DNA of 64,000 nucleotides from Holophagaceae bacterium (GTDB taxonomy: Bacteria > Acidobacteriota > Holophagae > Holophagales > Holophagaceae), in the NCBI GenBank assembly GCA_016722505.1, contig JADKJH010000002.1:450001-514000 (forward strand), written 5' to 3'. Below are positions 17,239-26,318 of this stretch, piece after piece. The notes under the pieces were generated by a model, which was not told the origin of the DNA, ran no database searches, and worked only from the letters and a program-made list of their open reading frames with translations. Numbering within the stretch: position 1 is the first letter of the stretch; each line of letters begins with the position of its first letter. A program made the position numbers and the translations under genes.

Positions 17239-20200
17239 TCATGGCCCTGCGTTCTGTACCTTCCGCAGGTTCTTGATCGGTTCAGGATCCGGGCCGGGGC
17301 CGCTGATGAACCACACGGGCCACGTGGGCAGCATGAGGGAATACAAGGACAGAGGTACGGTCGGGATCGGCTTGAGCCGGTTCAGCACCGGCACCAGATC
17401 GGACGGGAACCAGTTCTGGATCGGCACATCGTCGTCGAAGCGGACGATGGCCTGCTTGGCGCCCCCTGCGGTCTCACAGTTCATGCAGTACAAGTAGTTG
17501 GAGTCCGGCGTGGTCGGGAAGCGGCCATCCGTGTTGACCATGGCAAGCAGCATCTCTCCTGAAAGACTGGTGCCCACACCGTCATAAATCCGGCCGTTGT
17601 GATCCATGTGAAGTATCCCGAACAGTCTTCCCCCGATCCTGACCGTAACTTCCGCCATGGACACTGGACTTTCGGAGATAAGGTAGCCGGATGCGACATT
17701 TTCTATGAGATTCAAGGTGCCACCAGACGACAGCAGTTCCGTGCGTATCAGCCTATGGGGGTAGACGAACTGATGGTACCCGGCGGAACTGAGCGGAATG
17801 TAATGAAACGATTCACTGTCGCTACGACGATGCAGGAACCGGGAAGCCACATCGCCACTGACCAGCGGCCCGTGCCCGTCCATCGCGAGGGAAAGAGTGA
17901 CTCCCAAGTCGCTGATGCCGGAATGCCCCAGAGTCTCCCAATACCCCCGGTTGGCAGGCAGAATGTTCGCCTCGATGCGGACACGCACACTATTGTTTGC
18001 GAAGTTCGTATCGGCGCCTCCTGGAATGCTCATCGAAAGGACACCGTTGAACCGGGAAACGAGCGGCGTGATGTTGTGAGGCACATCGACATAGCCATCG
18101 ACGTAACTGCTGGGCTGGATTGTCGGCGTGAATCCTCCCTGGACGTAGGAGATCGCACCGTCGGAACTGCAGAAGTCGAAGTTAACAACATCATAGAACC
18201 GAGCCGTGCCGCGATTCGAGATGCGGTAGGTAATTCGCGTGTACGGATTTCCGTCATCGCCAATCAGTGCCTGCTGGCTACGAACCGAAAGCGCGAGATC
18301 CACCGGATATGCACTCACCGGAAGAAGTCCCGTCGCGATCAGCGCATCATGAACGGTACCCGATTTGGCATTCGCGCTCGATCCATAGCTTCCGAACAAC
18401 GCGGCTTGAGCTCGGCACCAGCTGTACAGTCCTGCGCCATACTGAGGCAAAGTCGCATTGCTCGGAAAGAGCCGCGCGAAAAGGGCAGAGGTCACGAGAT
18501 GCGAAGCCATGTCCGTGGAGCGAGCGAGATCGGGATCGAGCGGTTCCACCGCGTACCCGTGGAAGGGAAACCCAACGGACCCCTGCACCATCAGCCAGTG
18601 GGCCTTGTTCACGATGCCGGAATTGTAGTGCACGCCCGCATTGTCGTCGCTGTCAGCCAGGGTGGCGAAATTTGAAAAATGGTCAGGGTGACCGAAGGTC
18701 GGAGGGTTCGACATGTCGCGGATCCCGGCGTTCTGTGCGGCAGAGCAGTCGATGGCGAGAATCGGCTGGCTCCAGCCCCGGATCGTCTCTCCCGAAAAAT
18801 CCGCCAGCGCCTCGTTCAGCGCGCCCGACTGGCGGGAATAATTCAGGGGATTGATGGCCTCGAGAACGTTGTGCATCAGTTCATGTCCCACGATATCGAG
18901 CGCGACACCGGCTGGTCGTACCAGACTGCCCGTAACACCCGCCGGCATATAGATGTTCCCTGCCCAGGCATAGGCATTCCAGCTACAACCCCCAGTGAGG
19001 GAACAGTAATTCACTACCAGGTTCAAGTCGCCGCCCCGGCCGTTCCATCCCATCCAGCCGAAATTGTGGCGCCAGTACTCCAGGGCGGTCTGGGCGTTGC
19101 GCAAAGCTTCAGTGCCATAGCGCATGGGAAAGTATGAGGTGTCCGCGAAGTTCGGAGTGGATCGGGTGATCAGGTCGCCGTAGATCCAGCTGCCGTAGCC
19201 GTTGTAGACTTTCACAAGACCTCTCTCGCCGACTGCCAGATGCGCGGCCAGGGCATAACTTGAGCCGTCCTGCAGCAGCGCCTGGGAGATTGCTGGGGCC
19301 GAATTCCAGGCCCAGGCGGTACCGGTGACCGTGGTTGTGCTGTCATGGAAATCAGAAGGGACCTCATCCTGGATATCGATCAAGGCTCCCGTGTTTGCAT
19401 CCGCGAGCAGGTTCACTCGGGCTCCATCTCCGTCCCATGTGGGAGAGGCGAACACCCGGTAGCAGAGCCGCAAGGACCCGCTGACATCGCTGAACAGAAG
19501 CTTGGCCTTGTGGGGCCAGGGCGGAACGAATTTCGGAACGGAGGCGCCGAGAATGTCAGGAAAGCGAGAAAGCACCCGTGGGTCAGACGCGGCCTTCAGG
19601 AAGGCCTGCTCATCGGTCAGTGCGGCCTGGGTCGACGGCCCGGTGTTGGGATCGGGCTGGGGCCCAAGGTCCCCCATGTACCCGCCGATGACGAAGCCCG
19701 ATTCCAGACTGTGAGTGGTAACGAGGATGCTGGCCTGTCTCGTTTCGATGGGGACGCCATTGAAGGTCTGGACGAGCAGGACCGGGTTCATGGTGAGCGA
19801 ATTCCCGTTGTCCGCTTTCGCGACCGGAATGGTTTCGTAACATGGGGTGATCACTCCGATCGCATTGCCGGGGTCCGTCCAGCCCCAGGCCTGCGCGCCC
19901 AGGTCCTGGATGAAACGGACCGCGGCTTCTGGCTCCGTCGTGGATTTAAGGTCGTTGGGGGCTAGGCGGCCGGACAGTCCGAGCATCTCTCCCTTGTCAT
20001 TCTCGATGACCTCCACGTCCGGATTTCCTGGACGCAATGCGATCGCAGCAAGTTCGAGAGGAGTGAAGGGCGTGTGGGGTAGCGGCGCCGGAGGTGGAAC
20101 GATGATCGTCACGGTCAGTAGTGCTACGGTACTGGTAGTGGTGGCCCCGACCGCGTCTGTGACTCCCAGGGTAAAGACGGCCCCGTTGTCGTTTGAGGAG

Positions 20201-20739
20201 GTGGGGTCAAGCGTGTAGGTCGAGGATGTCGCAGAAGGTATGGGGGTTCCGTTGCGCTGCCATTGGAAAACCAGGGGCGCGGTTCCACCCGTGACGGTGG
20301 CCGTGTAGGTGGCTGGTTCGGGCGCATAAACGGAGACCTGGACGGGCTGAACTGTGAACGTCGGCTCCGGGTTCACGGTGAGCGATGCCGCATCGCTGGG
20401 TGTGCTCCCCGAGGAATTCGAAGCCACGGCCCGGAATGTGGAACCGTTCTGGTCGAGGGTCGCCGACTGAACGGTGAAAGACCTAGAGGTGGCGCCCGCA
20501 ATGTTTGTCGTGCCCACTTGCCACTGGTAACTCGTGGCCCCTTCGGCGGTGACCGTGAAGATCGCGGAACGGCCGAGGGTGGTGATCTGGGCCAATGGCT
20601 GTTGGGTGATCGTCGGCGCGGGTCCGCCACCCCCTCTGTTGGTTGTTCCTCCGCCCCCGCTACAGGAAATGAATGCAACCATCGCCGTGCAGAAGACCCA
20701 GGAAACAGCGGATCGGAGTATGGCAGGGCCTGTATTCAT
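17239..20739 (-). CDS. Exported multidomain M4 metallopeptidase (lipoprotein-like)
   Basis: This 1166-residue protein has an N-terminal signal ending AFISCSGGGG, compatible with lipidation on Cys. Two Ig-like domains (about 40-130 and 130-215) follow, then a propeptide region (about 225-470, with the VQTFNGVPIETRQ strand typical of the FTP/PepSY propeptide). The M4 catalytic domain has HELMH at 619-623 and the third ligand E643 in GALNEALAD, exactly 20 residues on as in thermolysin. The transition-state histidine lies in GVHYNSGIVNK. The C-terminal 350 residues include a CARDB-like domain (ISNRGTARFYDVVNF) and beta-rich sequence. It is the last of three minus-strand genes for exported proteins and probably degrades extracellular protein. 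Confidence 0.92.
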   Translation of the reverse strand: MNTGPAILRSAVSWVFCTAMVAFISCSGGGGTTNRGGGGPAPTITQQPLAQITTLGRSAIFTVTAEGATSYQWQVGTTNIAGATSRSFTVQSATLDQNGSTFRAVASNSSGSTPSDAASLTVNPEPTFTVQPVQVSVYAPEPATYTATVTGGTAPLVFQWQRNGTPIPSATSSTYTLDPTSSNDNGAVFTLGVTDAVGATTTSTVALLTVTIIVPPPAPLPHTPFTPLELAAIALRPGNPDVEVIENDKGEMLGLSGRLAPNDLKSTTEPEAAVRFIQDLGAQAWGWTDPGNAIGVITPCYETIPVAKADNGNSLTMNPVLLVQTFNGVPIETRQASILVTTHSLESGFVIGGYMGDLGPQPDPNTGPSTQAALTDEQAFLKAASDPRVLSRFPDILGASVPKFVPPWPHKAKLLFSDVSGSLRLCYRVFASPTWDGDGARVNLLADANTGALIDIQDEVPSDFHDSTTTVTGTAWAWNSAPAISQALLQDGSSYALAAHLAVGERGLVKVYNGYGSWIYGDLITRSTPNFADTSYFPMRYGTEALRNAQTALEYWRHNFGWMGWNGRGGDLNLVVNYCSLTGGCSWNAYAWAGNIYMPAGVTGSLVRPAGVALDIVGHELMHNVLEAINPLNYSRQSGALNEALADFSGETIRGWSQPILAIDCSAAQNAGIRDMSNPPTFGHPDHFSNFATLADSDDNAGVHYNSGIVNKAHWLMVQGSVGFPFHGYAVEPLDPDLARSTDMASHLVTSALFARLFPSNATLPQYGAGLYSWCRAQAALFGSYGSSANAKSGTVHDALIATGLLPVSAYPVDLALSVRSQQALIGDDGNPYTRITYRISNRGTARFYDVVNFDFCSSDGAISYVQGGFTPTIQPSSYVDGYVDVPHNITPLVSRFNGVLSMSIPGGADTNFANNSVRVRIEANILPANRGYWETLGHSGISDLGVTLSLAMDGHGPLVSGDVASRFLHRRSDSESFHYIPLSSAGYHQFVYPHRLIRTELLSSGGTLNLIENVASGYLISESPVSMAEVTVRIGGRLFGILHMDHNGRIYDGVGTSLSGEMLLAMVNTDGRFPTTPDSNYLYCMNCETAGGAKQAIVRFDDDVPIQNWFPSDLVPVLNRLKPIPTVPLSLYSLMLPTWPVWFISGPGPDPEPIKNLRKVQNAGP

Positions 20740-20785
20740 GTATGCCTCCCTGGGTGTATAGCTTGTGGACCGATCGACCAGAAAC

Positions 20786-21793
20786 TCATCGAATGTAGAT
20801 CAATGCGTTCGCATCAAATGTGGTGCTATCGGGGGCGCTGCCGGGAAAGACCTGGAGTCTGATGCGTGTATCATCCAACATCTGGATGATCATGAGGGCG
20901 CCACCGGTACCGGTGCCAACACCGAGGTGGAAGGCCACCCTGCCGCTCGCTACAGAGACACTGGCAGGATCCGGATCACCTGGACGGGGACTCCAAAGGC
21001 CCACGAAGCCGCAGAAGCCACCGATCGACACGCGTGGTTGGGTAGGTTCATGGTCATCTGGGCAGAAGGCGACCTGTTTGGGCCAGGCACTCGGGCCCAT
21101 GCTGTCCGCCACAACGACGCTTTCGTGGAACCAGTTGCCAATGAGCCGACCGCGCACATCGTAATCAATCTTGCCGTCCTTGTCGGGCCCGCTGCGCCTC
21201 ACTTTTGCGTAAATCTGGGTCTTGAGGGGTTCGGCAAAATACTTGAAAGGGCTGTCAGCGTGTACCGTCTCCCCGTAGCGGGCGGGATTGACAAACCCCG
21301 TCAGGGTGATGGCGCTGTAGAGCACACCGAGGTCCACCGCCGCGCTGCCTGATCCGGTCTGCCCCACCCTCTGACCCGCGGTGATCGTGGTGCCCACCTG
21401 GATCGTGGAATCCAGGACCACATGATCGAGGTAGTAAGAGAAATTTCCGGTCATCTGGACCTGCACTTTCTGGTCCGGCAGTCCCGGAGTGGCCAGGATC
21501 CAGATCACCTTTCCGGTTCCCGGGGCAACCACGGGCAGCACCGGCCAGGGTCGGTGGTTGGGGTCCGCATAGTAGAAGTACACATGATCCGTGGGTATGG
21601 TGTGACCAACCGGATTCATGGCGCCTAGGGCCTCCAGGTCGGCGACTTGAGGCAATTCCAGAGGCGTGAAGGTCATGACGCCGGGGCCCGGAGGAAGCGT
21701 GTTGGCTCCCCCGCTGTTGGCGGAGCCATCACCGCCACAGGCTAGGCCCAGCAGAGCCATGGCAAGGATGAGAAGGATTTTAGATCGGATCAT
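20786..21793 (-). CDS. Lipoprotein with a degenerate M23-like domain
   Basis: I chose the ATG at 21793 because it puts the signal sequence MIRSKILLILAMALLGLAC at the N terminus; a start 69 bases upstream would bury it. The mature protein is about 316 residues. The segment from VVAPGTGKVIWI to VGQTGSGSAAVDLGV follows the strand pattern of LytM/M23 peptidases (V..G..V..GQ.VG..G.tG), but the metal ligands normally in HxH are replaced by VDLG. A non-catalytic binding role is therefore likelier. The remaining C-terminal half is unrecognised. It sits between the propeller lipoprotein gene (74 bases) and the M4 peptidase gene (46 bases). Confidence is high for the gene and low for the fold. Confidence 0.78.
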   Translation of the reverse strand: MIRSKILLILAMALLGLACGGDGSANSGGANTLPPGPGVMTFTPLELPQVADLEALGAMNPVGHTIPTDHVYFYYADPNHRPWPVLPVVAPGTGKVIWILATPGLPDQKVQVQMTGNFSYYLDHVVLDSTIQVGTTITAGQRVGQTGSGSAAVDLGVLYSAITLTGFVNPARYGETVHADSPFKYFAEPLKTQIYAKVRRSGPDKDGKIDYDVRGRLIGNWFHESVVVADSMGPSAWPKQVAFCPDDHEPTQPRVSIGGFCGFVGLWSPRPGDPDPASVSVASGRVAFHLGVGTGTGGALMIIQMLDDTRIRLQVFPGSAPDSTTFDANALIYIR

Positions 21794-21867
21794 GTGAGGC
21801 TCGGAAGGATCATTCCACAGAACGGTGGATCCGCTGCAACTCGAATCTCTTGGTATCCACATACCCC

Positions 21868-22938
21868 CTAGTGGACATAGATGAAGAGCCCTTCGGCGAT
21901 GGCGTAGTTGGTCCCGTCAGTCAGGGAGGTGCCGATGCCGTTCTTCCATACCTTGGCGACATATTTCGTTCCATTGAATTCGTAGCCCGAAATGTAGACA
22001 TCGCTACCGGACAGGCCCACACCAGAGGCAAAGGCATTGTTGCTCCCATCAGTGAGGGAGGTGGCGGCACCGTTCTTCCAGAGTTTCGCAATGTATTTGC
22101 CGGCGGCATTCTGTACTGCCCCTGTGGCATAGGCATCGTTCCCCGATAGAGCCAATCCCGCAACGGAGCCGTTTAGGGTACCGTCGCTTAGCGTCGTGGC
22201 GACGCCATTCTTCCAGACCCTTGCTGCGCCGTTGCCTCCATCGACCAGCTGCATGCCGGCCACATATACGTCATTCCCTGAGACGATCACGGAGTAGCCG
22301 TAGGAAGAGTAAGTGCCATCCCCGAGCAAAGCAGGGACGCCGTCCTTCCAGACCTTGGCCACATCGATGCTTCCGTTGTTCTCAAACCCAGTCATGTACT
22401 GGTTGCTTCCAGCCACAGTGATGCCGTAGGCGGCAGCGTTTCTGCTGCCATCCGTGGAATAGGTGGCAACACCGTTCTTCCAGGCTCTGGCCTTGTAGGG
22501 TGTTCCGCTGCCCCCGGTCTGCTCGTACCCACTGGCGTGGACGTCACCACCGACCACCGCCACGGACCAGGCCATCCCGGCTTTCGTTCCATCCGTGAGG
22601 GAGGTAGAGACGCCGTTTTTCCAGACTTTCGCGACAGGTAGGCCCGTCGTGCCGTTGTATTCATAACCCGCGACATAGATGTCGTTGCCGGAGACGGCCA
22701 CAGAGTACCCGTCGGCGTTCTGGGTCCCATTCGTGAGGGATGTAGCCACGCCATTCTTCCATATCTTCGCGACATTGATGGATGCTGCGTTGCGTTCAAA
22801 GCCGACAATGTATACATCGGTCACCGTTTGGCCCGGCGGGGGCGTGGATACGGAGCTTCCGCCACTGCACCCTAAGAGCCCGGCGGCGGCGCAAAGGGCG
22901 AGGCCGAATACTGCAATCCGACGATTCACTTTAGTCAT
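21868..22938 (-). CDS. Lipoprotein with seven ~45-residue repeats, probable beta-propeller
   Basis: The 356-residue protein begins with a clear lipoprotein signal ending LLGC followed by a Gly/Ser linker. From residue about 40 to the end there are seven tandem repeats of 43-47 residues. The consensus is (V/I)AKVWKNG, then SLTDGT, then SV.VSGNDVY.AGYE. Seven units without remainder match a seven-bladed propeller. No catalytic motif is visible; binding of a ligand or surface component is the usual role of such folds. It is the first of three minus-strand exported-protein genes and is divergent from a winged-helix/TPR regulator 125 bases away, which may control it (inference). Confidence 0.85.
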   Translation of the reverse strand: MTKVNRRIAVFGLALCAAAGLLGCSGGSSVSTPPPGQTVTDVYIVGFERNAASINVAKIWKNGVATSLTNGTQNADGYSVAVSGNDIYVAGYEYNGTTGLPVAKVWKNGVSTSLTDGTKAGMAWSVAVVGGDVHASGYEQTGGSGTPYKARAWKNGVATYSTDGSRNAAAYGITVAGSNQYMTGFENNGSIDVAKVWKDGVPALLGDGTYSSYGYSVIVSGNDVYVAGMQLVDGGNGAARVWKNGVATTLSDGTLNGSVAGLALSGNDAYATGAVQNAAGKYIAKLWKNGAATSLTDGSNNAFASGVGLSGSDVYISGYEFNGTKYVAKVWKNGIGTSLTDGTNYAIAEGLFIYVH

Positions 22939-23021
22939 CGATTCCTCCAGCTAGTGAGTTGTGCAACAAGTGGGCTTGCAGGAATGCTTGTGGGAAAAAG
23001 GTAATGCTTCCGGCCTGCTTG

Positions 23022-23054
23022 ATTCCTGAATAATTCCTGAATTATTCCGGTATC
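23022..23054 (+). promoter_or_regulatory. Three 11-bp direct repeats before the winged-helix regulator
   Basis: The repeats are ATTCCTGAATA, ATTCCTGAATT and the weaker ATTCCGGTATC, laid end to end with one-helix-turn spacing. They lie in the 125-bp divergent region between the lipoprotein genes and the regulator, 10 bases before the regulator's first ATG. Helical-phase repeats in this position suggest an operator, perhaps for the regulator itself. No promoter elements were assigned with confidence. Confidence 0.45.
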
Positions 23055-23063
23055 ATCCCGGCC

Positions 23064-24824
23064 ATGCTTCCTCGATCGACGTCAATTGAAATGTATGAGT
23101 TCGGATTGTTCCACCTGGACGCGGGGAATCGCCGACTGCTATGCGGGCGCAATCCTGTTCCATTGACTCCGAAGGTGTTCGAGATGCTTCTCCACCTGGT
23201 GCGCCGCAGCGGCCAGCTGGTCGAAAAGGAAGAACTGATGCGCCGGGTGTGGCCTGGAATCCACGTCGAAGAGAGCAGTTTTTCGCACAATATTTCGGTG
23301 ATAAGGAAGGCTCTTGGCCGGCAGGCGTCAGGAGAATCATTTATCGAGACTGTTTCGAAGCGGGGCTACCGGTTCGTCGCGCCGGTGACGAGCTTGGATC
23401 GCAAGCCGCAACCGTTGTGCATAGCCGTGATCCCATTCCGCAGCCTTGGTGCTGCGAACGGAGACGATTATTTTGGCGTGGGGTTAGCGGATACCCTGAT
23501 CAACCGGTTAACCAATCTGGCCGTGCTCACCGTCCGTCCCACCAGCGCGATCCTGACTTTCGGCGGGCCCCACCAGGACGCTCTCGAGGCGGGACGGGCC
23601 CTCAGGGTGGATTCCGTCCTGGACGGCCACTATCAGCTGGCGGGTGACCGGTTACGGATCACTGTCCAGTTCATCCGGGTCAGTGATGGAAAGCCCCTCT
23701 GGGCGGAAAAGTTCGACGCGCGCGTCACCGACGTTTTCGAAGTCCAGGACGCCATCTCCGAGCAATTGGCAAAGGTGCTCGAGCTGAATCTGACTCGCGA
23801 ACAGGAAGGAATGCTGTCCAGGCACTCCACCGCGAGCCAGGAGTCCTACCATCTCTATCTCAAAGGCCGCCATCTGCTGAGAAAATACGCTCCCGGAACC
23901 TTGGCGATCGACTGCCTGAAGCAGGCCCTCGAACTGGACCAGGACTATGCGTTGGCCCATGCCGAACTGGCGTTTGCCTATATCATCCTCGGCCCGTCGC
24001 TCATGCCCGGAGGTGAAGCCATGGCTGAAGCGAAACGGGCCGCAGTTCGGGCGCTGGATCTCGATCCGGACCTCGTGGAAGCTCGGACGACCATGGCCAT
24101 GCTCAAATTCTGGTACGACTGGGATCGGACCGGCAGCGAGGAGCTGTATCTTGGTTTGCTTTCCAGGAATCCGAACTATCCCATGGCCTATGGTGGATAC
24201 GGATGGTTCCTGACCGCGATGGGGAGGTTCGAGGAGGCCCAAATCGTTTTGGAAAAGGGCTTGGCCCTTGATCCCTTATCGCCAACGGCCCTGACGGATA
24301 TGGGGCTGCCCTTTTATTTCGCGAGGCAATACCGCAGTTCCATCGAGTGGTTCGAGCGGGCGCTCGAGCTCGATCCGTATTTCTGGTATGGCCATTATCG
24401 GCTCGGCATCTCGTGCGTAATGGCCGGCGATCTGGATCGCGCGATCCCCACCCTGCAGAGGGCGCAAGAGATGATGGGAAACGTGTCCCCGGACTTCGCA
24501 ACCGCCCTGGCCTGGGCCTACGCGATGGCCGGAAATCGACCTGAAGCGCAAGGGCTATTGACACAGATTGGATCCATGGAAGGTCCCAACAACCTCGGTG
24601 CCTACGACCTGGCTGCTGTTCACCTGGCCCTGGGAGATAACCGAAGGGCGCTCCAACTGTTGGCACTTGCGGTGGACCGCAGGGAGAAATGGGTCAGCTG
24701 GATGAAGGTCGATCCTCGCTGGAAGCGCCTCGAAGCGGAGCCATCCTTCACAGACCTGCTGGCGCGCATCGGTCTCTCGCCCTCCATTCGGACAACCTCA
24801 AAAAATTCCGGGCGAGGCAAATAG
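23064..24824 (+). CDS. CadC-like winged-helix regulator with TPR domain
   Basis: This 586-residue protein has an N-terminal OmpR/CadC-type winged helix (about 10-105), with PLTPKVFEMLLHLV and the wing motif FIETVSKRGYRFVAPV. A domain of about 110-220 (IAVIPFRSL, then DYFGVGLADTLINRL) resembles TolB/FlgO-like segments in such regulators. TPR helices run from about 265 to the end. No transmembrane segment separates the parts, unlike true CadC, so it is probably cytoplasmic. The start may be 23064 or the in-frame ATG at 23091, which would leave the 11-bp repeats further upstream. It is divergent from three exported-protein genes and is their likely regulator. Its signal is unknown. Confidence 0.85.
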   Translation: MLPRSTSIEMYEFGLFHLDAGNRRLLCGRNPVPLTPKVFEMLLHLVRRSGQLVEKEELMRRVWPGIHVEESSFSHNISVIRKALGRQASGESFIETVSKRGYRFVAPVTSLDRKPQPLCIAVIPFRSLGAANGDDYFGVGLADTLINRLTNLAVLTVRPTSAILTFGGPHQDALEAGRALRVDSVLDGHYQLAGDRLRITVQFIRVSDGKPLWAEKFDARVTDVFEVQDAISEQLAKVLELNLTREQEGMLSRHSTASQESYHLYLKGRHLLRKYAPGTLAIDCLKQALELDQDYALAHAELAFAYIILGPSLMPGGEAMAEAKRAAVRALDLDPDLVEARTTMAMLKFWYDWDRTGSEELYLGLLSRNPNYPMAYGGYGWFLTAMGRFEEAQIVLEKGLALDPLSPTALTDMGLPFYFARQYRSSIEWFERALELDPYFWYGHYRLGISCVMAGDLDRAIPTLQRAQEMMGNVSPDFATALAWAYAMAGNRPEAQGLLTQIGSMEGPNNLGAYDLAAVHLALGDNRRALQLLALAVDRREKWVSWMKVDPRWKRLEAEPSFTDLLARIGLSPSIRTTSKNSGRGK

Positions 24825-25633
24825 CGTACGGTGGACGGAAGAAAACCTCCGTCCCCCTTCTCCCTTGACCAATCCGTATCCAGTCACGGCGCCGTCTGCT
24901 CTCACCCCATCGCGATACACCTCAGCACGAAACCATAAAAGGTCCACGGCCCGCGTGTATAGGGATATTAATAGCCCCATTTTGTAGGCTGTGGTGCCTA
25001 GTGTATAACGGTCACCTGGATGTACTTCCAAGACTCGATTTTCACCTTCTGACTGATTTGGTTTGGGGCCTTGAGTCACCTCAAAGTTCGTCCCATTTTT
25101 GAAAGTCGGGTGGCTCAGATGGAAAACCGGCCGACTCCCTTCAGCCGCCCTTGTTTTTCCCTATCGCATTCTGACCAGGAGTCCAACAATTCGAGTTGCG
25201 CTACCAAACTCAGGACTCGACGGAAACGCCTGGACCGTCATGGAACGTACTGGGCTAGCCCCAATACCGTTCATTTTGAGAGAAAGAAGCCACGAACCAG
25301 ACACGAAATTTTTTTATTCGTGACCTTCGTGGCTGCATAAAATCAACGGTAGTAGATCTAGGCCAGTCTGCGGTGCTTTAGTGCTGTTTCATCAGCCAGG
25401 CGGCTAGGCGCTCGTGGAATTTCTCGGGTGCGGGCAGGTCATTGACTGTCAACATGGGCGGTGTTTCGCGATAACTCATCCGAATGAAGAACATGGGCGG
25501 AAGACTTAATTCCGTGAAACGATGCGATCTAGCTACAGCCCGGTAGGTGTCTGATCCATGAATGCTGGTGCTTGCCATTGGGGGAGCCTCCGTTCCCGTG
25601 ACCTAGAACATAGGCATGTGGCACCCTTGTGCC
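24825..25633. other. Gene-poor gap of about 800 bp
   Basis: I see no convincing gene. A weak hairpin (GGACGG/CCGTCC, about 24834-24855) just after the regulator stop may end its transcript. A minus-strand frame at 24798-25079 has protein-like composition but overlaps the regulator's end, has no ribosome site and no recognisable family. A 66-codon minus-strand frame at 25378-25578 has a plausible C-terminal helix (FHERLAAWLMKQ) and might be a gene remnant. An inverted repeat lies at 25289-25333. The gap may be decayed coding sequence. Confidence 0.5.
25289..25333. repeat. Inverted repeat of the GCCACGAA family
   Basis: The left arm GCCACGAACC-AGACACGAA faces the right arm TTCGTGACC-TTCGTGGC across an A/T-rich centre. 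The arms match with a two-base offset in the middle. In composition and placement it resembles the dispersed intergenic repeats seen also near 13.2 kb and 46.9 kb in this window. It may form a hairpin, but no neighbouring gene ends nearby. Confidence 0.5.
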
Positions 25634-26239
25634 ATGCCTCGAATTCAACAAACCCCAGTCCCCCCACTTTTTCCAACCAGCGGTCCGGTATGGGTCCTGC
25701 TTGTGGGGGAAGCGCCTGGCCCAAGGGGCGCGGATCAATCGGGCATCCCTTTTTGGGGCGACCGGGCGGGCAAGATTGTTTATCAGGCGCTTTCCAAGGC
25801 AGGTCTTGCCGAAGTGCCAGCTGAAGCATGGGAGTCATGGGATGGCAAGGCATTAAAAGAACGCGGGTTGAAGCCGATTCTTCATGGCGCTGCTTTAGGC
25901 AATGCTTACCCGATCTGCCCCACGAAAGACGGTCAGTCCTTTCGGGCCCCCACCGACGCCGAACTCAGGTCCCCAGAGAACCTGGCCCGAATTCAGTGCG
26001 ATGTATCACAAGCCGCCGCTCTATGCCCAGGCAAGCTCAGGCTTGTGGCCATGGGCAAAAGGGCCCTATGGCTGTTCGGGCGCCTGGAACACGCCCCGGA
26101 GTTCGAGCTGTGCGTCCTATCACATCCATCAGCCCAGGGATTGCTCCAGGCCGCACCCAACAAAGGTAAAGGGCTTCATCTGGCTGACCTTGAATTGGCC
26201 TGGCGGACCCGCCTGGCAGAATTACTGGCCTTTCCTTAA
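25634..26239 (+). CDS. Uracil-DNA glycosylase superfamily protein
   Basis: The ATG at 25634 gives 201 residues. The N-terminal motif VGEAPGPRGADQSG followed by IPFWGDRAGK matches the first motif of the family 4/5-type glycosylases (GEAPG, then G.PF.G.AG). A later LSHPSAQGLL matches the second, DNA-intercalating motif. The four Fe-S cysteines of family 4/5 are absent: only two Cys occur in the central region. The protein is therefore a divergent, cluster-less member, and its base specificity is unknown. It is flanked upstream by the gene-poor gap and downstream by the M16 peptidase. No clear ribosome site marks the start; an in-frame GTG at 25616 is possible. Confidence 0.75.
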   Translation: MPRIQQTPVPPLFPTSGPVWVLLVGEAPGPRGADQSGIPFWGDRAGKIVYQALSKAGLAEVPAEAWESWDGKALKERGLKPILHGAALGNAYPICPTKDGQSFRAPTDAELRSPENLARIQCDVSQAAALCPGKLRLVAMGKRALWLFGRLEHAPEFELCVLSHPSAQGLLQAAPNKGKGLHLADLELAWRTRLAELLAFP

Positions 26240-26318
26240 CACCAATTAACGTTGGCTTGCCCGGCAAGTCGTGGGAATCTGGGTTTTCGTGCCTTTGCGC
26301 CGTATCTTTGGAGCCCCT

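Noticed and set aside
24798..25079. A 93-codon minus-strand frame
   Set aside because: It overlaps the end of the regulator gene, lacks a ribosome site and matches no family I know; at best a decayed fragment.
25378..25578. A 66-codon minus-strand frame with a plausible C-terminal helix
   Set aside because: No start signal and no recognised domain; possibly a remnant, mentioned in the gap entry.
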